NCBI RefSeq assembly: GCF_024746795.1
Contig: NZ_CP080523.1
Span: forward strand, 558,001 to 622,000
Origin: Mesorhizobium sp. AR10
GTDB taxonomy: Bacteria > Pseudomonadota > Alphaproteobacteria > Rhizobiales > Rhizobiaceae
Direction of reading: 5' to 3'
Length of the DNA: 64,000 nt
This document shows positions 44,905-55,253 of the stretch, in pieces. The notes under the pieces are model-generated. The model made no database searches. It was not told the DNA's origin and saw only the letters and a list, made by a program, of their open reading frames with translations. Each line of letters starts with the position of its first letter. Within the stretch, counting starts at the first letter, position 1. The position numbers and the translations under genes were made by a program.

Positions 44905-45261
44905 TCACGGATGGGCGTTTCTGCGTAGCATGATGCCGCCCATGGCGACGAGGATCATGGCCTGCGAGACATCGATGCGCTGCTCGTAATCGCGCACGAG
45001 GCGTCGCCACCGGATCATCCATCCGAACGTCCGTTCGACGACCCAGCGACGCGGTAGAACCTTGAAGCCTTTCTGGTCGTCGGAGCGGCGGATGATCTCG
45101 ACGATGAAGTCGAGATAGCAGGCCTTATCCATCAGCTTGAGCCGGTCATAGGCCCCGTCGGCGAAGAGATGCTTGACCCACGGCCAGCGTTTGCGGATGC
45201 CGTCGAGTATCGCCTGCGCACCCGCGCTGTCGGAGATGTCAGCGGTGGTCAGGTTGACCAT
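44905..45261 (-). CDS. IS5-family transposase, second reading frame (copy B)
   Basis: Same 118-codon catalytic half as in copy A, with ADGAYD and VVERTFGWM. It cannot make full transposase because the first frame is interrupted. Confidence 0.88.
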   Translation of the reverse strand: MVNLTTADISDSAGAQAILDGIRKRWPWVKHLFADGAYDRLKLMDKACYLDFIVEIIRRSDDQKGFKVLPRRWVVERTFGWMIRWRRLVRDYEQRIDVSQAMILVAMGGIMLRRNAHP

Positions 45262-45721
45262 CAGGAGCCGTCCGTCCGTATCGACCGCAATATGGCGCTT
45301 GCGCCAACGATCTTCTTACCCGCGTCGTAGCCTCGTGCTTTTGCATGGGGTGCCTTGATCGACTGACTATCAATCACACCAGCGCTGGGTGAAGGTTCGC
45401 GACCCTGCCGCTCGCGGTCGAGCATCAGTTCCACGTCGTGGATCGTCTGAAAAAGGAAGCGCCGTGCCAACTCGCGGAACCAGCTATAGACCGTCTGCCA
45501 CGGCCCAAAATGAATGGGCAACATCCGCCACCCACAGCCTGAGCGCACCAGATAGCGCACCGCGTTGATTACCTCCCGAAAATCCACCTCGCGGGGACGC
45601 CCACGCCGACCAGGAACCGGCATCAGTGGCGCGATCCGCTCCCATTCCTCATCTGTCAGATCACACGGATAACGCTTCGTCTTACGCGCGATCTTGGCAA
45701 CACGGCCACGGCTCTGTTCGG

Positions 45722-47151
45722 GGTGCCGTCGCAGGAGTGGTTGGAATTGTGAGTTGGCGTAGTCTCCGGGGTGTCAAACCTCGAATCATCCGGCGTTAGA
45801 GCGCCGGACAGGAGACTACGCCATGACAAGGACTACCATGAATGCGGAAGCCGTTCATCCTGGGGATGAGGCGACGAGCTATCTTTTCGACAACTGGTTT
45901 GATCCGATTGAAGCTGGCCTGCGCGAGCGGGTGCGCGGCTTCATCGAGACGATGCTCGAGACCGAGCTGGACGCGGTGCTTGCCCGTCCCCGTTATGGCC
46001 GGCAGCCGGCGGCGCGCAGTGATGAGACCACCGGTGTCGCCGGCCACCGCCACGGCAGCCGGACGCGCACGCTGACGGGGACCTTCGGCACCACCGAGCT
46101 CACGGTTCCGCGGGCGCGCCTCGATGCCGGCGAGGACAAGACGGTGGAATGGAAGAGCAAGGCCTTGCGCGCCTATCAGCGGCGCACGATGGCCGCCGAC
46201 GCGCTGATCGCGTCGAGCTACCTGGCGGGCACGAACACCAGGCGCGTGCGGCGTGCGCTCGCCGCGCTGTTCGGCGGCGCGATCGGCAAGGACGTCGTCA
46301 GCCGCACCTGGCGCAAGGTGAAGACGGACTGGGACGCCTGGAATGCCCGCTCTCTGGCCGACGAGCCGATCGTGCGCCTGATCCTCGACGGGACGGTGGT
46401 TCGTGTCAGGCTCGACCGCAAAGCGACCTCGATCTCGCTGCTCGTGGTCATCGGTGTGCGCGCGGACGGCCAGAAGATCCTGCTCGCGGTCAAGAATATG
46501 GGTGGCGAGACGACGGAGGCCTGGCGGGCCATTCTCGACGATCTCGTCGGGCGCGGCCTGCGCCGACCTGAGTTTCTCATGGTCGATGGCGCACCTGGCT
46601 TGGACAGGGCGATCGCCGCGCTGTGGGACGGGGTGCCGGTGCAGAGATGCACGGTTCACAAGCACAGGAATCTGCTTGCCCATGCTCCCGAGCGGCTGCA
46701 TGAGGAGATCAGCGCCGATTACACCGACATGATCTACGCGGCCACGCCGGAGGAGATCGAGAGCCGCCGCAAGGCGTTCCTGCGCAAATGGCGGCTCAAG
46801 TGCCGGGCGGTGGCCGATAGCCTGGAGGAGGCCGGCGAGCGTCTCTTCGCCTTCACCCGGCTGCCGCCGAGCCAATGGAAAAGCGCCAGAACAACAAACG
46901 CGATTGAGCGTCTGCATGAGGAGTTCAAGCGGCGCATCAAGACCCAGACCGTTCTGCCTTCGGCCGAAACCGCGGCAATGTTGTTCTGGGCGTTGATGGC
47001 GTCCGGTCAAATCTCGATGCGAAAGATCGACGGCTGGCAGACGCTTCCTACGAAGCCACGCGATCAGCAGATTGACCTCGCCGCATGAGCCGATAATCTT
47101 AACCTACCGGAGGCTGCTCCGCCGAATTCCAACACGACCCGCTACGGCACC
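45722..47151 (+). mobile_element. IS256-family element, copy 4 (in IS5 copy B), 8-bp target duplication
   Basis: Length 1430 bp. CTGTTCGG lies at 45714-45721 and 47152-47159. Removing the element and one repeat restores the IS5 sequence seen in copy A. Confidence 0.95.
45823..47088 (+). CDS. IS256-family transposase, copy 4
   Basis: Intact 421-residue transposase, identical in translation to copy 2, including Ser at the AARSDETT position. The stop at 47086-47088 overlaps a TTG-started frame (47072) that leaves the element and continues into the ATPase gene. Confidence 0.95.
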   Translation: MTRTTMNAEAVHPGDEATSYLFDNWFDPIEAGLRERVRGFIETMLETELDAVLARPRYGRQPAARSDETTGVAGHRHGSRTRTLTGTFGTTELTVPRARLDAGEDKTVEWKSKALRAYQRRTMAADALIASSYLAGTNTRRVRRALAALFGGAIGKDVVSRTWRKVKTDWDAWNARSLADEPIVRLILDGTVVRVRLDRKATSISLLVVIGVRADGQKILLAVKNMGGETTEAWRAILDDLVGRGLRRPEFLMVDGAPGLDRAIAALWDGVPVQRCTVHKHRNLLAHAPERLHEEISADYTDMIYAATPEEIESRRKAFLRKWRLKCRAVADSLEEAGERLFAFTRLPPSQWKSARTTNAIERLHEEFKRRIKTQTVLPSAETAAMLFWALMASGQISMRKIDGWQTLPTKPRDQQIDLAA

Positions 47152-47231
47152 CTGTTCGGTCCACATCCACGCTCTGAATCAGACTTCATGCGCAAACGAA
47201 ACCCCTCAAATCCGATTTTCCAAACAGCCTC

Positions 47232-49012
47232 TGAAACAGCACACAGGCTCGAAGAAAGATCTGGGGCGCGAGATATCTTCGACCTTCACGCCTGGCGTGG
47301 ACCAATTTTACAAGGCACTGTTGCGCGTTCAGGATGAGCTCTTGAAGCAGAAGACCGCACCGTTTGCCACGGTCAAATATGACGTTATCTTTGATGACAA
47401 GGTTTTAGCCTTGCTGGACAACGCAAATGTGAAGGCTAGCATCGAAAATTACATCAAGCAGTACAACCAGCTGATAGCAAAATCGACGTACTTCAGGAAG
47501 GGCACGTTCACTTACTACAATGCCTCGGAAATCGCGAAAAATTTGGCTGACAACGGTTTTTTCAAGGCCAAGCACTCCATCAATCTTAACTCAGGAGCGA
47601 AGCTTGAGATTACAACCGAGAAGCAGCTGCAGGAGCTGGTGGACAAAGAAAAGGAGGCGATCAACAACGATCCAGACCTACGGAAGAAGTTCGCGGCGGT
47701 TGAAAAGCTGATCACCAAAAATGTCAACGTCCGGCAGTTTGAGACCTACGTAACCGACAACGAGGACCTGCTGCCCCACTTGGCAAACATGCCGGCTTTT
47801 AAGGAAGAGGTCTGGAAGAGCTACCTGTTCACGTTCCTGGATCTCTATAAGGACGTGATCGAAAAGTACCAGGCAGCGGAGAAGCGGCGTGGCGAGATTG
47901 AAGCTGAGGCTGCAAAGGAACGGACGCAGTGGGCGGACGTGATCGAGATCTTCAACGACCGCTTCTTCGTGCCGTTCAAGCTGGTGCCTAAGAATTTCAC
48001 GGAGGTTGTGCTCGGCCAGGAACCGATCCTCAGCGTAGGATTCACATTTGAGGACGGGGCGGATACTGCGTCAGTGGAGCACGCTGATCTGCTTGCTACG
48101 CTCAGCACGGGCGAGAAAAAGGCACTCTACATCCTCAATATCATCTTCGATATTCGCGTCCGCCAGGAAGCGAACCAGGCCACTCTGATGGTCGTTGACG
48201 ATGTGGCGGATTCCTTCGACTACAAGAACAAGTATGCCATCATTCAATACCTGAAGGACGTCGCTGAGGGCGATGGCTTTCAGCAGGTCATCCTAACTCA
48301 TAATTTCGATTTCTTCCGGACTATCAAGAGCCGCTTCGTTGGTTACGGAAATTGCCTGATGGTTTCACGCAACAGCGACGGCATCACGTTGGCAAAAGCA
48401 GCCGGTATCGACAACGTATTCGTTAACGACTGGAAAGCTCACTTCTTCGACGACGCAAAAAAGCGGATCGCTTCCGTCCCGTTCATGCGGAACCTGATTG
48501 AATTCACGAAGGGAGATGGAGATGCGGGCTATCTCAAACTGACCTCGCTGCTTCATTGGAGGGCCGACACGGCAATGATCACGGAGGCAGAGCTGGACGG
48601 GATATATCAGGGTTTGTTTGGGTTAGCGCAGGTTCCAACTGGTGACCGCACGGGCTCAGTCGTCAACGGGATGTACGCTGCGGCTGGCGAGTGTCTGGTG
48701 GCCCCTGATGGCGCTAACTTTGAGAACAAAATCGTGCTCTCTATCGCCATCCGGCTAAAGGCGGAACAATTCATGGCTGGCAAGATCAACGATCCGTCGT
48801 TCCTCTCGGCAATTTCCCAGAATCAGACGCCAAAGCTTCCCAAGCGCTATGCGGCACAGTTTGGTGGCGATCCCTCCGTGAAGGTGCTCGACAAGGTGGT
48901 CTTGATGACCCCGGAAAACATCCACCTCAATGCTTTTATGTACGAGCCAATCCTAGATATGTCGGATGAGCATCTGCGCAAACTTTATGGTGACGTGAGC
49001 GCCCTTGCCTAA
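47232..49012 (+). pseudogene. AAA/ABC-type ATPase gene, C-terminal part
   Basis: Continues the ATPase begun at 44384. It has a long helical, charged region (KQLQELVDKEKEAINNDPDL and YQAAEKRRGEIEAEAAKERT) that would form the coiled-coil arm. Then come the ABC signature in LLATLSTGEKKALYILNIIF, Walker B in ATLMVVDDVADSFDYKNKYA and the switch His in QQVILTHNFDFFRTIKSRFV. The last 200 residues contain no nuclease motif I can recognise. This half is undamaged apart from the insertion, so precise excision of the IS5 would restore the gene, and the insertion is likely recent. The frame is also open from a TTG at 47072 inside IS256, so a truncated fusion might be made. A tyrosine integrase remnant follows on the other strand. 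Confidence 0.85.
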
Positions 49013-49228
49013 TCGCGGCGCACTGACCGATCAAAGCTGAGATGCCGGTGCAACCAACTGAACGGCACTTTCAAGAATGCTCCGAAGGCATGGGGCGGAC
49101 ATTCGGTGTTTCAACGGTGGAAGCATTCTAGCCTGTGCTCGAAGCAGCATGATCTTAGCTGCAGCCGTCAATTGGATTTGCGTTTAGAATACCGGTGAAT
49201 GGACTCTTTCCTGTACACGGAACCTATC
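49013..49228. other. Spacer between converging ATPase and integrase genes
   Basis: No terminator or repeat was recognised. Confidence 0.3.
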
Positions 49229-50289
49229 TTACGCTGCTCTTGATGTGCGAACAGTGTGAAGCATTTCAGGCTTGAGATGCGTATACCGCCGAAGCATCTT
49301 CCAATCCTTGTGGCCTGTAACCAGCGCCACTTGTTCAATCGTGAATCCAGCTTCGAAAAGCCGGCTCGTCCCTTCGTGGCGCAAGTCATGAAAATGGAGG
49401 TCGTGAATGCCCAGGTCAGCGCATCCTCGACGAAAGGAATGCCGACTGACCTATGATTGAATGGGAAAATCCGATCGTCGTCATTGCTGCGTTTTGCCCG
49501 CTGCTGCTCGACTATGGCCCACGCATCGTATCCGGTTGCCGCGAATAGCGGTATGCGCTGATTGTTGCCGCTCTTGTTTCGAGGGTCTTTCCGGTCACGG
49601 ATAAGAAGCATTCGCGTGCGAGATTCCAAGTCGGACCAACGCACCTTGCAGATTTCCTCCTGGCGCATCGCGGTTGCAACAGCGAAACGTATGATCTGGC
49701 TAACTGGCGCCATTTGACGAGGGTTTGCGTCGAAGTGAGCGATCAGCCTATCGAGTTCATCCTGCGTCGGCCGCCTGTCGCGCTGATGGCCTTTCCCAAC
49801 GAGGCCAAGCCTCTTTAGCGCGATACGCGCGAGATCAACCGGTTCGACCTTGACGGGCAGGCCGTGCACCGCGGCAGCATGAGACAGGATAAGTTTCACA
49901 AAGCCAATGTCGATACCGAGAGTCATCGGCCCGGCACCTTGGGCAGCTCTATCACGACCAAAGCGAATGAGCCGTTCACGATCGAGTGCAGAAATGTTGC
50001 ACTTCCCCAGGTGTCTTTGGAGCATATCGAGGGCTGCCGCCTTGGAGCGGCGAGGGGACTTGCCTACATCGCACATGTCGTCGATATGAAGGTCGATGAG
50101 TTCGCCGAAAGTTTTTTGGCGCGTTATGCGGGACTTGGTCGGCGTCTCGCCGCGATCGACTTGGCGCTCGGCGTCGGTTGCCCAGCGCCGTGCATCGTCT
50201 CGGCGCAGGAAGGTCTCGCTGACGTAACGACCTTTGCGACGGACTTGGACACGCCAGGAACCGGACGAGAGTTTAGTGTAGGTGGCCAT
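49229..50289 (-). pseudogene. Tyrosine recombinase (phage/island-type integrase), frameshifted
   Basis: The protein begins MATYTKLSSGSWRVQVRRKG with an Arm-type DNA-binding domain, then a SAM-like core-binding domain. The catalytic domain has FAVATAMRQEEICKVRW (first Arg) and a Lys in LIRDRKDPRNKSG. After VGIPF (about 49437) one base is missing; the next frame reads CADLGIHDLHFHDLRHEGTS (His-xx-Arg), TGHKDWKMLRRYTHLKPEM (third His/Lys box and the nucleophile Tyr) and stops at 49229-49231. The frameshift inactivates it unless it is a sequencing error. Its natural attachment site was not found; no tRNA gene lies nearby. Confidence 0.85.
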
Positions 50290-50444
50290 TTTTTCGTGTG
50301 CGCTCCGTGTGCACTGAGAGATCGAAACGTGGCGAAAAGGGTCGTATTCTGGCGTAAATTCGTGTGCACTCGGCAGGTTCTAACGATTTGATGTTAAAGA
50401 AAAAATGCTGAAAAATCAAGGTCATAGACTGGCTATTGCACCCA

Positions 50445-50594
50445 TGATGGACGGGCGGCTCGCCGGCCGTCGGATAGACAGAAATTTTGCGCACCGGCAC
50501 CCTGATCTGCTGGTGGATCAAGCCGGGTAGGTCTGTGGACCTACCTCGAGGCCGGCAGCGGCCCCGTGGACACGGTAGGGATGATGGCACTCAT
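50445..50594 (-). pseudogene. thiC: thiC 5-prime remnant
   Basis: The start (ATG 50594) reads [17 protein letters not shown] and then a stop, where the intact gene has [20 protein letters not shown]. In the next frame GLIHQQIRVPVRKISVYPTA and GEPPV continue the thiC N-terminus, and homology ends at about 50445. The Shine-Dalgarno AAAGGAGC is kept. Only about 50 of 611 codons remain. Confidence 0.88.
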
Positions 50595-50710
50595 TGAGCT
50601 CCTTTGCTCATGCATTGGAGACCCAGATCGATGCCGGAAGGATGAAAAGACGCTTTGGTCGACCCTGCCCAAACAGGACCTCGGGCGTAACTCCCGCAAA
50701 GCGTTTGTGC

Positions 50711-50802
50711 CGTCTCTAGCAGCAGTATGAACTGGATCAGGTTCAACGGGTCACTGCGCCGCGAAAGCCAGCCGTATCCCACCCCCTTTGCCGCTCGGAT
50801 GA
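50711..50802 (-). promoter_or_regulatory. TPP-riboswitch-like element, probably non-functional
   Basis: GACCCGTTGAACCTGATCCA and GTTCATACTG are kept, but the pyrimidine-binding CTGAGAT of the intact copy is changed to GTGGGAT. It leads only a thiC remnant. The distance to the old start (about 117 bases) is the same as in the intact copy. Confidence 0.85.
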
Positions 50803-50975
50803 ATGACTCTGATTGAACGGGACGGTGCTATATTTTGTGAAGCGCATTTGGCCGGCGGAAAAAACTGGGACGGAAAGCTCGTGCATGTCGGCCACAAATC
50901 ACGCCTCGGACCAAGAGAGGGAAGGGGATCGCCAAACCGCCGGACTAAAGATCGATCGTTATGATGATCACGCCT

Positions 50976-52520
50976 TCAATCGATACCAAAGGTTCGCGCG
51001 TAGATCGCCTCGATCCGCCCTGCCTCGTCATTGGTCAGTGCGGCGAATTCGTTTTCGCGGGCGCGGTTCGACAGATGACCACCATTCTGGTGAAGGAAAC
51101 GGAAGAGCAGATCGGTCAGACGTTCGGGCATGTCGATAAAGGCATCCACCTGTTGCCGGAATCGATCGTAGCGCTGCAGAAAAGCGGATTCCTCGGGAAG
51201 GTCTCGTTCGATCGTCCGCTGAACGCAGGCATAGAGGAATTCGGCGTGTGGGGTTGCATCGAAGAATCGATAGAAATCCCCCGTGTCATTCAGCACCCGG
51301 ACGTTGAATTGAGGCGTCGGTTCCCATTCGACCAATGGCAGAAGGCGCTGCGAATAACTCTCGAGCACCCGCCTGTACTCGTCGATCCGGTCCAGGATCG
51401 CGGCCGAGACGGGAAACACCACTCCCGACGGATTGAAGCCGTACATGGCAAGGACATGGTGGATTAGGTAGCGGTGAATGCGGCCGTTTCCGTCCTCGAA
51501 CGGGTGGATGTAGACAAAGCCGAAGGCGAGGATTGCGGCGGCGATAACTGCATCAAGGTTTTGCGCTGGGCCTTGATCGAAGGCCACCATCCCATCGATG
51601 AGCCGCGGCAGGTCCTCAGGCCGAGCGCTGATGTGATCGGGCAGGGGCATGCGATTATCTCGGTCATGCTGGCCGACGAAGCCTCCTTCCTTTCGGAAGC
51701 CAAGTCTCACGAAACGGGCATCGCCGAGTACAATTCTTTGCAGACGCAGCAGCTCATCGCGATCGATCGGTTGGCGGCCGGCTTCGCCGATGGCGCGGCC
51801 CCAGCGTTGGATTCGGTCTTGCGGCGGGCGCTCGCCCTCGATCGCGTAGCTTGATCGCGAGTCTTTGAGCAAAAGAAAGGCGGCGGTCCGAGCAAGGAGG
51901 TCGCGCGGCACGTCCGCTACGATTGCCTCCGCCCGCCTCGGCAGTTCAAGGCCAATGAATTTTTCGAGAGCCTTGGTGCGGAACACCAGAGGGCAGAACT
52001 CAGGCGTGCCTGGGAGATTGTCCCTTATGCGGTAGCGCGAAGCGGTCTTCACGGGTCCGGACCATTGCAACTCGGGATCGACAACCGGAACGTAGCGTCC
52101 GGCATCCGCGTCGGGCAGATCGAGACGCGCGCCCGTCAGCCATTCATATAGAAACCAGATGCGGCGGGCATAACTGCCGGTTGGGCGTTCACGGACCAAC
52201 GCCTCGATCGGTACGGGACCGGTGACCTGGAACAGCCGCTTGAGGACGGCAAGGTCGAGCCCCTCGTACTTGAGCGCGAAGGTAAGGTGGCCTTCGACGG
52301 TTGGATGTGGGGCATGGCGGGGCGTCATGATCCTCCAGCCGTCCCATTCAGTAATTCGATGATGCTCGCCAATGGCGGACAACGTGCGAGGCAAGGGAAC
52401 GGCGAGCCCGTAGGCTCCTATCAGGGCGCTGTATCCGGCCGGGGTCGCGGTCTCCGGAAGGCGTATTTCCTGAAAAACGATAACAGGTCCTGAAAATTGG
52501 TGCTGCTGCGCTGCAGCCAT
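50976..52520 (-). CDS. Fic-domain protein (putative AMP-transferase)
   Basis: A 514-residue protein. The Fic core is IHPFEDGNGRIHRYLIHHVL, with catalytic His339 and the anion-binding DGNGR loop of enzymes that add AMP to Tyr, Ser or Thr of target proteins. The inhibitory helix motif (S/T)xxxE(G/N) is present upstream as SYAIEG (S224, E228, G229), so regulation is built in on the N-terminal side (class II Fic). The first ~200 residues are an extra domain of unknown role, and the last ~100 residues resemble a winged-helix/tail region found in related Fic proteins. No antitoxin gene lies beside it. It sits just upstream of the thiC-leader remnant on the same strand, and its 3-prime end is duplicated at 29563-29785. 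Confidence 0.92.
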   Translation of the reverse strand: MAAAQQHQFSGPVIVFQEIRLPETATPAGYSALIGAYGLAVPLPRTLSAIGEHHRITEWDGWRIMTPRHAPHPTVEGHLTFALKYEGLDLAVLKRLFQVTGPVPIEALVRERPTGSYARRIWFLYEWLTGARLDLPDADAGRYVPVVDPELQWSGPVKTASRYRIRDNLPGTPEFCPLVFRTKALEKFIGLELPRRAEAIVADVPRDLLARTAAFLLLKDSRSSYAIEGERPPQDRIQRWGRAIGEAGRQPIDRDELLRLQRIVLGDARFVRLGFRKEGGFVGQHDRDNRMPLPDHISARPEDLPRLIDGMVAFDQGPAQNLDAVIAAAILAFGFVYIHPFEDGNGRIHRYLIHHVLAMYGFNPSGVVFPVSAAILDRIDEYRRVLESYSQRLLPLVEWEPTPQFNVRVLNDTGDFYRFFDATPHAEFLYACVQRTIERDLPEESAFLQRYDRFRQQVDAFIDMPERLTDLLFRFLHQNGGHLSNRARENEFAALTNDEAGRIEAIYARTFGID

Positions 52521-52682
52521 GAAAATCGGACCCTTCGCTCGAATTTTGGTTTCAAGTTAGCCAAAACCATGAAGAATGATCTTACGACGCGAAAATTGGT
52601 CCTACAAGACGAATTTCGCCGAAAACAGATTCCCAGGCATTTGCATAGGACCGCTGATTTGTCCTCCAGCCCCTAACGTCTG

Positions 52683-53010
52683 TCAGCTCGTGGTCAGGAT
52701 GAAACGGCGGTTCGGCGCCAGGACCGGCCGCGCATTCATCGGGTAAAGCGCGGTGAACTTGTCGATGTCGGCGCCAACCTGCAGCGGCTCGCGTGCCACC
52801 ATCCAGTCGACGATCTCCGAGCATGGCGGCGTCGTCAGCGAGCCCTCGTAGCTCCAATAGGCCAGCGAGGCGGGTAGGAGACCGTTCGGATCCACATCCT
52901 CAACCAAGGCCTTGGCGACAGCCTTAGCCGGGAAAGCTGCCGCGAGGCTTGCAAGTGCCTCGTTTTTCGCACCCGGTGTCAGGAACACGCCAAGCACGCC
53001 GAGCCCGCTC
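52683..53010 (-). pseudogene. Alpha-carbonic anhydrase, C-terminal fragment
   Basis: [20 protein letters not shown] followed by [20 protein letters not shown] and [19 protein letters not shown] are typical of the last third of alpha-type carbonic anhydrases, including the TTPPC substrate-pocket segment. The zinc histidines lie further upstream in the family and are missing. A symbiosis-island alpha-carbonic anhydrase is known in M. loti (caiA), and this is probably a relic of that gene. The break is at about 53010, near an IS3-type relic. Confidence 0.85.
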
Positions 53011-53103
53011 GAGCTCGCTTGCTTTGGAGAAGGGAGGTTGCTCGTCAGCTGTTCCGACTTCCTGAAGGTTGAGCACAGTCGCTGAACAAAGAAGCCCCGT
53101 CAA

Positions 53104-53375
53104 TGAACTGCCCTCCGAAAGTTGGACACAACCTTCGGGGTTTTGCATGTCCAGACACAGTGCGAGTTTCAAGCGATCAGTTGTCGATAAGTATCTGAGC
53201 GGAGATGAAAGCTACGCGAGTGCGGCGTCGGACCATGGAGTTGACGCGGCGACTCATGCGGCGCTGAAGGAGGCGATCAAGGCTATCTTCGACAGCCACA
53301 AGGGCCGCTACGGCTATCGCAGGGTGACCGCGCAACTGCGCCGGCTAGGCCGGCGCGTCACTTCGCAAGACCGCG
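53104..53375 (+). mobile_element. IS3-family (IS150-like) relic with an internal deletion
   Basis: TGAACTGCCCTCCGAAAGTT is the left end. The OrfA start (MSRHSASFKRSVVDKYLSGD, ATG 53147) joins after DHGVDAAT to an OrfB segment (LKEAIKAIFDSHKGRYGYRR and VTAQLRRLGRRV), and the rest is absent. Confidence 0.75.
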
Positions 53376-53602
53376 GTTGCGCTGATGGCACTCGGAAAGA
53401 ACCATTTCTTCGGCGTCCGGGATAGTCGCTTCCAACTGCAGGTCATAGCGCGCGCCTCGTAACCGGGGTAACCCAGCGCCACGGCCGCACAGGTGTTGCG
53501 GAACACCTGTTTCTCATCGGTTTGGCTTACTTCCAACCATTCGCGGACCACAAGCGATCATGCCGCCGCGCCCACCAAGCCCTACCGGCCCAAACCCTGC
53601 GT
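53376..53602. other. Short stretch without a recognisable gene
   Basis: A minus-strand frame (53345-53551) is open but has no recognisable motif. Confidence 0.35.
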
Positions 53603-55253
53603 TCACAGCCGGAAGAAAAATCGCGTCGATTGATCCCGCCTCTGGGTTGCCACGGTCGGTCGTTCAATCGAAAGCTTGGTACGAGGCGGATTTGCCATGT
53701 TCAATTCGAGCAGATGTTGGTCCAACGCCTTGTCCGCCGTCGTCAGGCGATGATTCAGCCGCAAATAGTCTATCCAGGTCGGCGTGCGGAAGGTTTCTGT
53801 CCAAAGCAAAGGATCCTGAAGATCGCGCTGGAGGTTCCAGTGCCGAGCACCGACGCGGCTTTGCACTCGCCGTCGTTCCTGCATCCGGTCCAGGAAAGCT
53901 TCGACGTTTGCCTCCGGTATTGAGTACTCGATCTTGACGACGATCGGCCCGCTTCTCGGCTTCAGGTCGAGAGCGAGCTGTGGCGTTTCGAAGCCAAAAG
54001 GATCCTGATCAGAGTCCTGCCATTGACGGATAGGCATCAGGAAGCCGGTGGCCGCGACCATTACCAGCGCTCCAGCGGAAACCTCGAGGGACAAGGTAAG
54101 CGAATAGGTCTCAGCCACTGAGCCCCACAGCCAGCTGCCGGCCGCGATACCGCCAGACGAGAGGGCATAGTGGATCGAGAGCGTGCGACCGACGACCCAC
54201 CTTGGGCTTGCCAATTGGACACTCACGTCGAGCCCCGTCCAGGTGACGACCCAGCCCGCGCCGCCGAGCGCCAGCGCAATAGCCGCCACCGCCACTGAAG
54301 TAGTGAGAGCAAGAGATAGACAGCACGCCGCACAGGCAATGCATGCCAGTGTTGTCAGCCGCTCCTGGGACAGCGACCGCCTCAAGACATTGTTGCAAAT
54401 GCCGACGCACAAGGCGCCCGTCCCGAAGCCGGCCATCAGGACACCATAAACGATTGGTCCTCCCCCTAGTTGATCGCGGGCAACGAGAGGCAGCAGCGCG
54501 AGTATGGAGATGCTGGTCAGGCCAAAAAGCGCTCCACGCGCGATTGCCGCCTTGATCTCCGCCGACAGGGCCGTGAAGCGCGCTCCGTCATGGATGGCGG
54601 TGGTCAAAGGCTCGCGCGGGAGAGGTGAGGTGCTAACATCCCATTTGCGGCGCCCTATGGTCCACAGCAGTGCTACATAGGTCAGTGTCGCCACAGCGAA
54701 AGCTGTCAGAGGTCCAAAGGAGGCAACGACGATGCCACCGAGCGCCGGGCCGACGCTTCGAATGGCGTTGTATCCAACCGAGATGAGCGTGACCGCGGCT
54801 GGGACTTCGCGTTTTCGTAAGATATCGCCCACCGACGCGTGTCAAGCAGGATCGGTGAAAGCGGCGCCCGCTCCGGCCAAACAGCTGAAGGCAAGAACCA
54901 TCCATGGATTGAAAATCCCGAGGGCCGCAAGAACAGTCAGCATCGCCGAGGACAACGCTATCATGCACCAGCCAGCGAACATGAGATTGCGGCGGCTGTA
55001 ATTGTCCGCCAGGGCCCCGGCGATGATCGACAGGACGAATATGGGGAGTGTCGTCGAAGCCTGAACCAAGGCGACCATCACGTCCGAAGTCGAGATGGTC
55101 GCCATCAGCCAACTGATGGCGACAGTTTGAATTAGCCAGCCAAGGCTGGCGACCTGGAATGCCAAGCCAGATCGATCGAAAGGTCGCATTTTCGAGCGGC
55201 GCAAATGTCGCCGACGAAGCTGGACTCGCATCTGCGCGCGGCACCCTGCTCAT
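53603..55253 (-). pseudogene. MFS transporter (MFS_3 / enterobactin-exporter-like), broken
   Basis: The start (55253, MSRVPRADASPASSATFAPL) leads to NATFRSIWLG; then a frame change near 55164 gives VASLGWLIQTVAISWLMATI and the membrane helices of an MFS exporter. At 54842-54844 a TGA replaces an expected Trp in DPA-stop-HASVGDILRKR, after which the same frame stays open to 53603. The C-terminal ~100 residues (SGPIVVKIEYSIPEANVEAF) form the small ferredoxin-like domain typical of this MFS_3 group. One frameshift and one nonsense codon make it a pseudogene. Confidence 0.85.

Larger units (their letters stand above)
45261..47166 (-). pseudogene. IS5-family transposase, first reading frame (copy B), interrupted by IS256
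   Basis: The ATG is at 47166, but IS256 copy 4 separates the first five codons from the remainder, which is open from 45721. The sequence otherwise matches copy A. Confidence 0.88.
44889..47231 (-). mobile_element. IS5-family element, copy B, carrying a nested IS256 (copy 4)
   Basis: Without the IS256 insert and its 8-bp repeat the length is 905 bp, the same as copy A. Its ends (GAGTCGGTTTGGAAAATC and the complement of GAGGCTGTTTGG) match copy A. TGA flanks both sides (44886-44888 and 47232-47234), again a TNA duplication. It sits inside the ATPase gene. Confidence 0.92.
50445..51215 (-). repeat. fic/thiC direct duplication, unit B (partner at about 29040-29785)
   Basis: thiC start, riboswitch, spacer and fic end as in unit A. 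Here the fic side is whole and the thiC side has decayed. Confidence 0.8.
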
